From Thermithiobacillus tepidarius DSM 3134 (GTDB lineage Bacteria; Pseudomonadota; Gammaproteobacteria; Acidithiobacillales; Thermithiobacillaceae): 64,000 nt of DNA. This document shows, one piece after another, positions 41,317 to 48,799 of this stretch (position 1 is its first letter; the number at the start of each line of letters is the position of its first letter). A program made the position numbers and the translations under genes. Under the pieces are notes generated by a model. That model was not told the DNA's origin, made no database searches, and saw nothing but the letters and a program-made list of their open reading frames with translations. The DNA lies in contig NZ_AUIS01000012.1 in the NCBI RefSeq assembly GCF_000423825.1, positions 1-64,000 of the forward strand. The letters are read 5' to 3'.

Positions 41317-43940
41317 CGCTGCGCCGTCTCCCTGTCCTGCACCCGCCCTTCCACCACGGCCCGGCGCAGCCACTGCAGCCATTCGCCGATGCGCGGTCCC
41401 TGCGGCACGCCCAGGGCGAGGAGGTCCGCGCCGTCCAGGGGCAAGGCCAAATCATACTGATGCTGGATGTAGTCCGAAACCTGCTCGCGCAACAGCTCAT
41501 TGTCGCTCCAGGCCATCAGAGCCAGCAGTCCCTCCAGACTCACGGGAGCGAGCGCCTGGTAGCGCGGCCACGGCTCCAGGCGCTCCCGCAGGCGCTGCGC
41601 CAGCGGACGCAGCTGCCGCAGGTCCGCCAGCAGCACAGAGGCATCGCGCGCCGCCAGCTGGAACTCGTGCAGGCGCCGGCGCAGGGCGGGCTCCGCCAGA
41701 TCGCCCAGCAACACCCGCAGCAGCACCGCCCAGGGCCGCACCGCTTCGGGTCGGAATAGTAAATGGTACCACTGCAGCATTTCCAGCGCGCGTTTGCCGC
41801 GCGCCAGCAGCAGGGTGGGATCCTTGGCCGGCTCCCCGCGCAGCACCGTCCACAGGTGCAGGCGCCCGAGCCGCTCCCAGGCGGCCGCGGCCTGGGGCAG
41901 ATCGAAGAGATAACGCAGCTCCCGCCACAGGCGCGCGCCGGACAACTGCTCGAAGACACCCAGATGCAGGGCGTTCAGGGCGAGGCGCTGGCTCTGCTCG
42001 TCCATGCAAAAACCCAAGCGCGCCTCGAAGCGCACCGCCCGCAGGATGCGCGTGGGATCCTCCACGAAGGACAGGCTGTGCAGGATGCGGATGCGCCGCT
42101 CGCGCAGGTCGGTCAGACCATGATAGGGATCCAGCAGATCGCCGAAGCGGGCCGGATGAATGTCCATGGCCATGGCATTGATGGTGAAATCCCGCCGCCA
42201 CAGATCCGCATGAATGCCGCCCAGCTCGATCATCGGCAGGGCCGCCGGGGCGGCATAGTGCTCCACGCGGCTGCTGGCCAGGTCCAGGCGCTCGCCGTCG
42301 GGAAAGATCAGGGTCGCGGTGCCGAAGGCGGCATGGGTGACCACCCGCACGCCGGGCGTGCGCTCCTGCAGGCGGCGGGCCAGCGCCGGCGCCGCGCCCT
42401 CCACCACCACGTCGAGATCCTGGGTGCTCTGGTTGAGCAGGAGGTCCCGCACGCTGCCTCCCACCAGATAAGCGCGCAGATCGATCTCCGCCGCCGCCTG
42501 CCCCAACTCGCGCAGGCGCCGGGTGCGGCGCTCGCCCCATTGGCCCCGCAGGCGCCGGGCCAGGTTGCGCGGGCCTAAGGGGTGGGACGGCGGCAGGGCG
42601 TGGGTGAGCTCCAGATGGCGCAGGTCCGCCGGTGTGATGACGCCGCTCAGCCGGCCGGCCGTGTCGACCACGCCCAGCATGGGCGTCGGGGAGTGGCGCA
42701 GGACCTCGCGCACGGCGGCCAGGCGGCTGTCCTGGGCGATGATCGGCAGCGGTTCGGCATAGTCCGCCAGGGGCCGGTCGCCGAGCCCGTGCCGCTGCGC
42801 GTTTTCCAGCAGGCGCCGGTGCACGTAGCCGGCGGGGCGACCCTGCTCGTCCAGCACCGGCATGCCGCGGTGGGGGTAGCGGCCCAGCAGGGCCAGTCCC
42901 GCCGCCACCGTGCAGCCGGCGGCCGCCGAGTGCACCGGGCGCGCCATGATGTCCTCGGCCCGCGGCGGCGCGGACAGGCGCTGGTGGATGGCCGCCAGCA
43001 CCTGCTCCTCAGCCTCCGCCAGGGTCACGTTGCGCAGCGTCGCCGCCGCCGCCATCGGATGGCCGCCACCGCCCAGCGTCTGGGCGATTTCGTGCACCGG
43101 TACCGCGCCGTCGCCGGCGGCGCGCGCGATCACGGAGATGCGCGGTCCTTGGGCCAGCAACGCGAAGATGGCCTCGGGGCGCTCCATGTCCAGCATGCGG
43201 CTGACCACCACCGCCGCCTCGTCGATGTACTGATCCACCACGGCGGCCGTCAGCAGGATGCGCTTGCCGCCGACCTCCAGCGCCTGCTGGTTCGCCAGCA
43301 GCCGGTCCAGCAGCTGCACCTGCTCCGCGCTCAGCTCCTGGCGCAGGAAGCGGCCTACGTACACCAGATCCGCTCCCCGCTCCAGCAGCCAGGCCAACGC
43401 TTGCAGATCACGCGGGCTCACGCCCGCATAGGTCAACCCGCCGGTATCCTCGAAAATGCCCAGAGCCAGCAGGGTGGCCTCCTCGGGACTGGGCTCCAGC
43501 TCCTGCGCGCGCAGGCACTCCACCAGCAGGGTCGAGTTGGCGCCGGTGGCGCCGCTCACGTGCTCGCCGCGCTCGACGTCGCCCGGCTGGGCGGGATGAT
43601 GATCATAGCTCAGCACCCGCACCCGCTCATCCGCCGCCAGGCCGCGCAGGGGACCGATGCGCTCGGCCTGGCGGCAGTCCACCAGCACCAGGCACGTCAC
43701 CTGATCCAGCTCGACGGCGTCAAGGGCATGGATGCGCTCGGCCAAGTGCGGACGCTCGGCCAGCAGGCGGCGCAGTTCTGCGCCGGCGCCGCCGGGCAGT
43801 ACCGGCAGGCAGTGGGGGTGCAGCAGGCTGGCGGCCAGCAGAGAGGCAAAGCCATCCAGGTCGGCCTGCTGGTGGGTGGCGATCAGGCAGCGCGGCCCGC
43901 CGTGCGGCTCGTCCTCGCCGCAGCCGGGCACGGGCGGCAT
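41274..43940 (-). CDS. DHH-CBS-CBS-tRNA nucleotidyltransferase/poly(A) polymerase fusion
   Basis: An 888-aa three-part protein. Residues about 15-325 are a DHH/DHHA1 phosphoesterase with intact metal motifs: H23, D27 and D29 in HQQADLDG, D88, D113-H114-H115, D165 in FEDTGG and GGGGH at 290-294. Two CBS domains follow (about 330-385 and 395-447). From about 485 there is a class II nucleotidyltransferase with YLVGGSVRDLL and catalytic DLD (508-510), RRDFTINAMAMD and EDPTRILRAVRFEARLGF. Such fusions are known in Aquifex and deltaproteobacteria, where they belong to the tRNA CCA-end enzymes; whether this one adds CCA or only A cannot be told from sequence. ATG at 43940 has GAGG 5 nt upstream; it follows pcnB by 14 nt. 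Confidence 0.9.
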   Translation of the reverse strand: MPPVPGCGEDEPHGGPRCLIATHQQADLDGFASLLAASLLHPHCLPVLPGGAGAELRRLLAERPHLAERIHALDAVELDQVTCLVLVDCRQAERIGPLRGLAADERVRVLSYDHHPAQPGDVERGEHVSGATGANSTLLVECLRAQELEPSPEEATLLALGIFEDTGGLTYAGVSPRDLQALAWLLERGADLVYVGRFLRQELSAEQVQLLDRLLANQQALEVGGKRILLTAAVVDQYIDEAAVVVSRMLDMERPEAIFALLAQGPRISVIARAAGDGAVPVHEIAQTLGGGGHPMAAAATLRNVTLAEAEEQVLAAIHQRLSAPPRAEDIMARPVHSAAAGCTVAAGLALLGRYPHRGMPVLDEQGRPAGYVHRRLLENAQRHGLGDRPLADYAEPLPIIAQDSRLAAVREVLRHSPTPMLGVVDTAGRLSGVITPADLRHLELTHALPPSHPLGPRNLARRLRGQWGERRTRRLRELGQAAAEIDLRAYLVGGSVRDLLLNQSTQDLDVVVEGAAPALARRLQERTPGVRVVTHAAFGTATLIFPDGERLDLASSRVEHYAAPAALPMIELGGIHADLWRRDFTINAMAMDIHPARFGDLLDPYHGLTDLRERRIRILHSLSFVEDPTRILRAVRFEARLGFCMDEQSQRLALNALHLGVFEQLSGARLWRELRYLFDLPQAAAAWERLGRLHLWTVLRGEPAKDPTLLLARGKRALEMLQWYHLLFRPEAVRPWAVLLRVLLGDLAEPALRRRLHEFQLAARDASVLLADLRQLRPLAQRLRERLEPWPRYQALAPVSLEGLLALMAWSDNELLREQVSDYIQHQYDLALPLDGADLLALGVPQGPRIGEWLQWLRRAVVEGRVQDRETAQRWIRQGLQQETQSP

Positions 43941-43954
43941 GCTGCCCTCGACAG

Positions 43955-45406
43955 TCACGAAGCACTCGACTCCGGCGCCGGACGCGGGCGCCGCCGGCGA
44001 CGGCGCTTGGGCTTGAGCGGACCGGCCGGCCCCTCCTCGGCGCCCGCGCTGTGCTTGGCAGTGCGCACCAGTTCGCCGCGACCGGCGTCGTCGGCCTCCT
44101 GGAAGGCGGTCCACCACTGGGCCAGGGCCTCGTCCGCCTCGCCGCTGGCCGCGCGCAGCAGCAGAAAATCATACGCGGCGCGAAAGCGCGGATGAGCCAG
44201 CAGCGCAAACGGGCGGCGTCCGCCGCGGCGGCTGAAGCGCGGCTGCAGCTCCCAGATCTCGCGCATCGGCACGGAAAAGCGCTTGGGGATCGCCACGCGC
44301 CCGATCTGCTCCTGCACCACCTCGGTGGCCGCCTGCTGCAACGCCAAGCCGTCCTGCAGGCCGGCTGCCTGCAGCTCGGCCGCACGCAGGCGCACGGGCT
44401 CCCACAGCAGGGCGGCGAAGAGGAAGGCCGGGGTGACCGCCTTGCCCATCTGCACCCGCTCGTCCGTGTTGGCCAGGGCCTGCATCAGCAGCACCAGCGG
44501 AAAGTGCTGCACCTCCTGCGCCAAGGCCGCCTCGGTGGCGGGAAAGAGATGCTGGAACAGGTCGTAGTGGCGCAGGAGTTCGTAGCTCTCGACCGCGTGG
44601 CCGCTGAGGAAGAGCTTCAAGGTTTCATCGAAGAGGCGGGCCGGCGGCACGTCGCGCAGCAGATGGCCAAGCTCTCTGAGCGGCGCCTCGGTTTCCGGAC
44701 TCATGCGAAAACCGAGCTTGGCGGCAAAGCGCACCGCGCGCAGCATGCGCACCGGGTCCTCGCGGTAGCGGCTGGCCGGATCGCCGATGACGCGCAGGCG
44801 GCCGGCGCGCAGGTCTTCCAGGCCGCCCACGTAGTCCACGAGCGAGAAGTCGGCGATGTTGTAGTACAGGGCGTTGACCGAGAAGTCCCGCCGAAAGGCG
44901 TCTTCCTCCATGTTGCCGTAGACGTTGTCCGCCAGCAACCGCCCGCTCTCGTCCTGGACCATGAGCTCGCGCTGATCCTCGCCCTCCTCGGGCGTTTCGT
45001 CGTCCAGTGCCGGAGAAGCGCCACTGCCCCGGAAAGTGGCCACCTCGATGATCTCGCCCTGGAAGTGCACGTGCACCAGGATGAAGCGGCGCCCGATCAG
45101 GCGAGAGTTGCGAAAGATCCGCCGCACCTCCTCCGGTCGCGCGTCGGTGGTGACGTCGAAGTCCTTCGGCTCGCGGCCCAGGAGCAGATCGCGGATGCCG
45201 CCGCCCACCAGATAAGCCTGATAACCGGCGTCCTTGAGCCCGTACAGCACGCGCAGGGCCGCCTGGCTGATCTGCTTGCGGGAGATGCCGTGCTCGGCCC
45301 GCGGGATGATCGGCGGAGCCGCTTCGTCCCGGGGCGCCGGAGCGCCTTGTGGCGACGCCGCTTTCTGCTCCCCGCTCTCACCTATGAACTCTTTCAAAGA
45401 AACCAA
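43955..45406 (-). CDS. pcnB: Poly(A) polymerase I
   Basis: About 483 aa. PcnB adds poly(A) tails that speed RNA decay. The nucleotidyltransferase core is YLVGGGIRDLLLGREPKDFD with the catalytic DFD, then FRNSRLIGRRFILVHV, the RRDFSVNALYYN block and REDPVRMLRAVRFAAKLGF. The LPK-type feature and the arginine-rich tail KPKRRRRRRPRP at the C-terminus are typical of PcnB and distinguish it from CCA-adding enzymes. No ATG is near; TTG at 45406 with AGGA 8 nt upstream is preferred over TTG at 45463. Confidence 0.92.
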   Translation of the reverse strand: MVSLKEFIGESGEQKAASPQGAPAPRDEAAPPIIPRAEHGISRKQISQAALRVLYGLKDAGYQAYLVGGGIRDLLLGREPKDFDVTTDARPEEVRRIFRNSRLIGRRFILVHVHFQGEIIEVATFRGSGASPALDDETPEEGEDQRELMVQDESGRLLADNVYGNMEEDAFRRDFSVNALYYNIADFSLVDYVGGLEDLRAGRLRVIGDPASRYREDPVRMLRAVRFAAKLGFRMSPETEAPLRELGHLLRDVPPARLFDETLKLFLSGHAVESYELLRHYDLFQHLFPATEAALAQEVQHFPLVLLMQALANTDERVQMGKAVTPAFLFAALLWEPVRLRAAELQAAGLQDGLALQQAATEVVQEQIGRVAIPKRFSVPMREIWELQPRFSRRGGRRPFALLAHPRFRAAYDFLLLRAASGEADEALAQWWTAFQEADDAGRGELVRTAKHSAGAEEGPAGPLKPKRRRRRRPRPAPESSAS

Positions 45407-45549
45407 GACTTTTATCCTGTCTGTGCAAACCCGTGCCGATGCGAACGCTGGCGAGCGCTCCAAGGATTAAAAGTTTACACCAAATCCACCTTTTTTGCGG
45501 AAACGGACCATCGGCGCACTCGGAAGGCGCCGGAGCGACTCCGGGCCCC

Positions 45550-45577
45550 TTGCCAAAGGCGCGAATATTCATATAAT
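45550..45577 (+). promoter_or_regulatory. Sigma-70 promoter of tRNA-Glu
   Basis: -35 TTGCCA (45550-45555), 16-bp spacer, -10 TATAAT (45572-45577, consensus). Predicted start about 6 nt before the mature tRNA. It diverges from pcnB. Confidence 0.8.
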
Positions 45578-45589
45578 GAACGACTCGCC

Positions 45590-45665
45590 GCTCCCATCGT
45601 CTAGTGGTCCAGGACACCGGCCTCTCACGTCGGTAACAGGGGTTCGAACCCCCTTGGGAGCGCCA
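45590..45665 (+). tRNA. tRNA-Glu (anticodon CTC)
   Basis: A 76-nt cloverleaf with encoded CCA. Acceptor GCTCCCA pairs with TGGGAGC, T arm GGGGTTCGAACCCCC, anticodon loop CTCTCAC between CCGGC and GTCGG reads CTC. No clear terminator follows; the next 150 nt hold no other gene I can see. Confidence 0.95.
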
Positions 45666-45818
45666 CTTTTCCCAGCGGCCGTCCAAGCCGCGCGCGCCCC
45701 GGTCGATATCCTATATCCCCCTTGCAAAGCTTCGCTCCCGGCGAAAGTTCCTGTTGCGCCAGGCCGTCCACCCTTAAGCTGTAGCCAGGCGAGTCGATCA
45801 GGTCGAGCCGGAAAATCC

Positions 45819-46265
45819 ATGTCCACGAAATATCTTTACGCAGGCATTGCGCTGCTGGTGGGTTCAGCCTTGCCCTTCCAGATCGGGATCAACACGCAGC
45901 TGCGCGACTGGCTCGGGCACGCCGTGCTCGCGGCGCTGGCTTCTTTCGGGGTGGGCACACTCATTCTGCTGCTGTACGCAACGACTTTGCGGCTGCCATG
46001 GCCCACGCTGGGCGCGCTGCTCGCCGTCCCGGCATGGGCATGGATGGGCGGGGTATTGGGAGCACTCTATGTGGCCGCCTCGGTGATCCTGGCTCCCCGG
46101 CTGGGGGCGGCCACCTTGGTGGCCCTCGTCGTCGCGGGCCAGCTGCTCGCATCCCTGCTGCTGGATCACTTCGGGCTGGTCGGCTTTGCCGCCCACCCTT
46201 TCAACGTCTGGCGCGGGCTGGGAGCCGCGCTGCTGCTCGGCGCCGTGCTGGTGCTGAAGTTCTAA
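45819..46265 (+). CDS. YdcZ/DUF606 family membrane protein (DMT superfamily)
   Basis: A 148-aa protein with five predicted membrane helices, starting MSTKYLYAGIALLVGSALPF. The repeated glycines and the stretch GGVLGALYVAASVILAPRLG fit the DUF606/YdcZ family, half-size relatives of drug/metabolite transporters that often act as pairs; no partner gene is next to it. ATG at 45819; the longer open frame upstream runs through tRNA-Glu and is not coding. Function unknown. It converges with the gene at 46290. Confidence 0.8.
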   Translation: MSTKYLYAGIALLVGSALPFQIGINTQLRDWLGHAVLAALASFGVGTLILLLYATTLRLPWPTLGALLAVPAWAWMGGVLGALYVAASVILAPRLGAATLVALVVAGQLLASLLLDHFGLVGFAAHPFNVWRGLGAALLLGAVLVLKF

Positions 46266-46293
46266 GGTCCGTCCGCTAGGGCCCGTCCGCTAG
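46266..46293. repeat. Tandem 14-bp repeat between convergent genes
   Basis: Units 46266-46279 and 46280-46293 differ at one base. The second unit covers the stop codon of the minus-strand gene (46292-46290). Probably a small slippage duplication. Confidence 0.6.
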
Positions 46294-46883
46294 CTGCCCC
46301 CGCCCAGTCCCAGCTTGGCCGGCAACGGATGCCGGTACAGGTGTCCCCGGTTGCTGTTGCCGCGCACCTTCTGTTCCAGCGAGACCTTGGCCGGCTTCAG
46401 ATAGCGCTCCCACACCGAGGCCGGGGACCAGTCATTCCACAGGCTGGCAGCGCCGACGTGGGAGTTCCAGCCGGCCAGCAGCGGCGCGGAAAAGGCCGCC
46501 AGCGAGGCGCCGGCGCTCAGTACGCCGTTTTTCAGCGCTTCAGTGCCCGCTTCCAGCTCGGCATTGGCCTGCCGGCCGAACTGATCGTACTGCTGCCTGG
46601 CAACATCAGCTCCCTTGCCAAAATCCAATGCGGATGCGCGCTTGGTCGGCGCGCCGGCATCCCTGGCGTAGTCGGGCGCATCCACCACCGCCAGCGGCAG
46701 TTCCACCGGCCCGCCCTGCACCGACAGGCGAAAGGTGTCGCCAGTGAAGACGGCTTTCAGCTTGCCCTGGTAGACAGAGGTGGGAATCGGATCGGGAGCG
46801 TTGAGCGCCTGCGCGGACAGCGGAAAAAGCGCAAGCAGCGGCAGGAAGAGCAAAGCCTGGAAAGCATGAGGCTTGAATTCCAT
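46290..46883 (-). CDS. Secreted protein with a degenerate staphylococcal-nuclease-like N-terminal region
   Basis: A 197-aa protein with a signal peptide (hydrophobic 10-22, cleavage after AQA at 24-26). Mature residues 40-71 resemble the thermonuclease core: TGDT at 47-50 where nucleases have DGDT, and LAVVDAPD at 64-71 where they have a RLxxIDxPE-type end; the catalytic arginine position is P63 and the glutamate is D71, so nuclease activity is not expected. The rest (80-197) is alanine-rich and unrecognised. This is a by-eye similarity only. ATG at 46883. It lies downstream of tRNA-Thr. Confidence 0.6.
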   Translation of the reverse strand: MEFKPHAFQALLFLPLLALFPLSAQALNAPDPIPTSVYQGKLKAVFTGDTFRLSVQGGPVELPLAVVDAPDYARDAGAPTKRASALDFGKGADVARQQYDQFGRQANAELEAGTEALKNGVLSAGASLAAFSAPLLAGWNSHVGAASLWNDWSPASVWERYLKPAKVSLEQKVRGNSNRGHLYRHPLPAKLGLGGGS

Positions 46884-46955
46884 CAAATTGTACCCCGCTC
46901 GATGCAGGTTGGTCCGGCCCCTGGAGGCCTGGAATCAGGATGATTGACCGAGGAC

Positions 46956-46972
46956 GGTGCCAGCATGGCACC
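46956..46972. repeat. Inverted repeat between tRNA-Thr and the secreted-protein gene
   Basis: A perfect 7-bp stem (46956-46962 with 46966-46972, 3-nt loop) about 55 nt downstream of tRNA-Thr. Neither strand has a T tract after it, so it is not an intrinsic terminator. Confidence 0.5.
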
Positions 46973-47025
46973 CAGAAAGAGAGCCCGGCTCGGGAAGTAA
47001 TAGAACAGCCAGAGGATTTTTCAAG

Positions 47026-47101
<76 letters not shown>

Positions 47102-47110
47102 GCGGGAGCA

Positions 47111-47139
47111 AGTTTATTGTGATTCCGGCGCCCAGGCAA
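47111..47139 (-). promoter_or_regulatory. Sigma-70 promoter of tRNA-Thr
   Basis: -35 TTGCCT (47139-47134), 17-bp spacer, -10 TAAACT (47116-47111). It fills the 41-nt gap after the Fur-family gene. Confidence 0.7.
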
Positions 47140-47142
47140 GCG

Positions 47143-47562
47143 CTATTCGCGGCGGACGCGGATCACCACGTCCACCCGCTCCACCACCACGCCCGCGGGC
47201 AGCGGCGGCAGATCGGGCAAAGCCAGGGAATGGGCGGGGATGTCCTCGAGCCGGCCGCTTTCCACATCGTAGAAGTGGTGATGGGCCGACGTGTTGGGAT
47301 CGTAGAAGACTTTGCCGGGCTCGACGATGACTTCGCGGATGAGGCCCTGCTGCGCCAGCAGGCCGAGGGTGTTGTAGACCGTGGCCTTGGAAACCACCGG
47401 GTATTCGGCATTCACCCGCTGCATGATTTCATCGGCGGACAGGTGGGCGGCCGCGGAGAACAAGGCGTAGGCCACTTCCACCCGCTGACTGGTGGGATTG
47501 ACGTTGGCACTGCGCAGAAATTCGACGACGTCCTGCTTGGTCAAGGTCTCGCTATTCATCAT
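47143..47562 (-). CDS. Fur-family transcriptional regulator (PerR/Irr-like)
   Basis: A 139-aa protein with the Fur winged helix (NPTSQRVEVAYALFSAAAHL, KATVYNTLGLLAQQGLI) and a dimerisation domain with the histidine-rich metal site HHHFYDVESGRLEDIP. The CxxC zinc motifs of typical Fur and PerR are absent; there is no cysteine at all, as in Irr-type members that respond to iron or heme status. It is too short for a second domain. ATG at 47562 is chosen because AAGG lies 8 nt before it and the in-frame ATG at 47589 falls inside the -10 box. The target genes are unknown; thiO is upstream. Confidence 0.85.
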   Translation of the reverse strand: MMNSETLTKQDVVEFLRSANVNPTSQRVEVAYALFSAAAHLSADEIMQRVNAEYPVVSKATVYNTLGLLAQQGLIREVIVEPGKVFYDPNTSAHHHFYDVESGRLEDIPAHSLALPDLPPLPAGVVVERVDVVIRVRRE

Positions 47563-47587
47563 CACTTCCACCTTAGCAAGGTTGAGC

Positions 47588-47593
47588 ATTATA
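47588..47593 (-). promoter_or_regulatory. -10 box of the Fur-family gene
   Basis: Consensus TATAAT (47593-47588), predicted start near 47581, about 20 nt before the ATG at 47562. The -35 region is poor, so an activator or an extended element may be involved. Confidence 0.5.
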
Positions 47594-47650
47594 AATTCAT
47601 TTCACAACTTTCAGCCAGCGAAAATCATACTTGCTTTAAAATTGTCGAAA

Positions 47651-48787
47651 TCAAACTATAGACTCCTCGACCGCGCTCCGGTTCAACGCGTAAGGCGCGG
47701 GATCCAGCGGCGGAGTGCGCTGCAGCAGCAGGGCGGCGATCAGCGCCGCCGAGCCCGGCGCCATGACGATGCCGTTGCGGAAGTGGCCCGCGCAAACAAA
47801 GAGCCCTTCCACTTCCGGCACGGGACCGATGTAGGGCACGCCCACCGGCGATCCCGGGCGCAGTCCGGCCCAGTGATGCTCGATCGCGAGTTCGCCGAGT
47901 TCGGGCATGAGGGCGACCGCCTTGCCCAGCAGCAGTTCGGCGGCCTCCGCCGTCGGGGTCTTGTCGAAGCCCACCCGCTCCAGCGTGCTGCCCACCAGGA
48001 TGCGGCCATCGCGGCGCGGCACCAGGTAGTGGGCCCCGGCCAGCACCATGGTGCGCACACGGCCAGGCTGGCCGCGCAGCAGGATCATCTGCCCGCGCAC
48101 CGGCTCTACCAGGAGCGGCCGCCCAAGCCCGGCGAGGAGCTGGCCGCTCCAGGCGCCGGCAGTGACGAGCACCTGTCCGGCCGACAGGGTGCCGCGGCTG
48201 GTCGCCAGCGCCTGCAGTCGGCCGGCGCGGACGCGGATATCCCGCACGGCGGTGTCGCTGTGAACCGGGATCTTCAGCTGCTGCAGGCGGGCAGCCAGGG
48301 ATTTGACCAGGCGCGGGTTGCGTATCTGTCCGATCTCGGGCCACCACAGGGCCCGGCCGGTGGGCTGGATGCCCGGCTGGATCCGCGTCAGATCGGCGTC
48401 AACCATGGATTGCGAAACGACGTGCCAGCGTCGAGCCCAGGCCTCGGCCGCCTCGTTCAGCGGCTGCTCCGGCGTATCCAGCATCAAAAGGCCGCAAGGC
48501 TGGTATTCGGGATCGATGCCCGTCGCCTGCGCCAAAGCGGCCGCCAGGGCGGGATAATGGCGCTGTCCGTAGGCGGCCAACTGATTGACGGAATCGGGAT
48601 AACGCCACGGGAAGAGCGGGCTGACGATGCCTCCCCCGGCCCACGAGGCTTCGCGCCCCGGACCGCTCCCCTGCTCCAGCAGGGTCACGCGCAGGCCGGC
48701 TTCATGCAGATGCAGGGCGGTCAACATGCCGATGACGCCCGCACCGACGATCACTGCGTCAGGCGAAACTGCCGTGTCGTGCTTCAT
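47651..48787 (-). CDS. thiO: Glycine oxidase ThiO (FAD-dependent)
   Basis: A 378-aa DAO-family flavoenzyme. FAD-binding AVIVGAGVIGMLTALHLHEAG at the N-terminus (GxGxxG, quoted in part) and the C-terminal HHWAGLRPGSPVGVPYIGPV and GHFRNGIVMAPGSA are typical of ThiO, which oxidises glycine to iminoacetate for the thiazole of thiamine. No other thi gene is adjacent, so glycine or sarcosine oxidation for another use cannot be excluded. It starts 12 nt after tamB. Confidence 0.88.
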   Translation of the reverse strand: MKHDTAVSPDAVIVGAGVIGMLTALHLHEAGLRVTLLEQGSGPGREASWAGGGIVSPLFPWRYPDSVNQLAAYGQRHYPALAAALAQATGIDPEYQPCGLLMLDTPEQPLNEAAEAWARRWHVVSQSMVDADLTRIQPGIQPTGRALWWPEIGQIRNPRLVKSLAARLQQLKIPVHSDTAVRDIRVRAGRLQALATSRGTLSAGQVLVTAGAWSGQLLAGLGRPLLVEPVRGQMILLRGQPGRVRTMVLAGAHYLVPRRDGRILVGSTLERVGFDKTPTAEAAELLLGKAVALMPELGELAIEHHWAGLRPGSPVGVPYIGPVPEVEGLFVCAGHFRNGIVMAPGSAALIAALLLQRTPPLDPAPYALNRSAVEESIV

Positions 48788-48799
48788 GCACTTCCTTGT

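Noticed and set aside
45495-45818. Upstream extension of the YdcZ-family frame
   Set aside because: It runs through the tRNA-Glu gene; the membrane protein begins at 45819.
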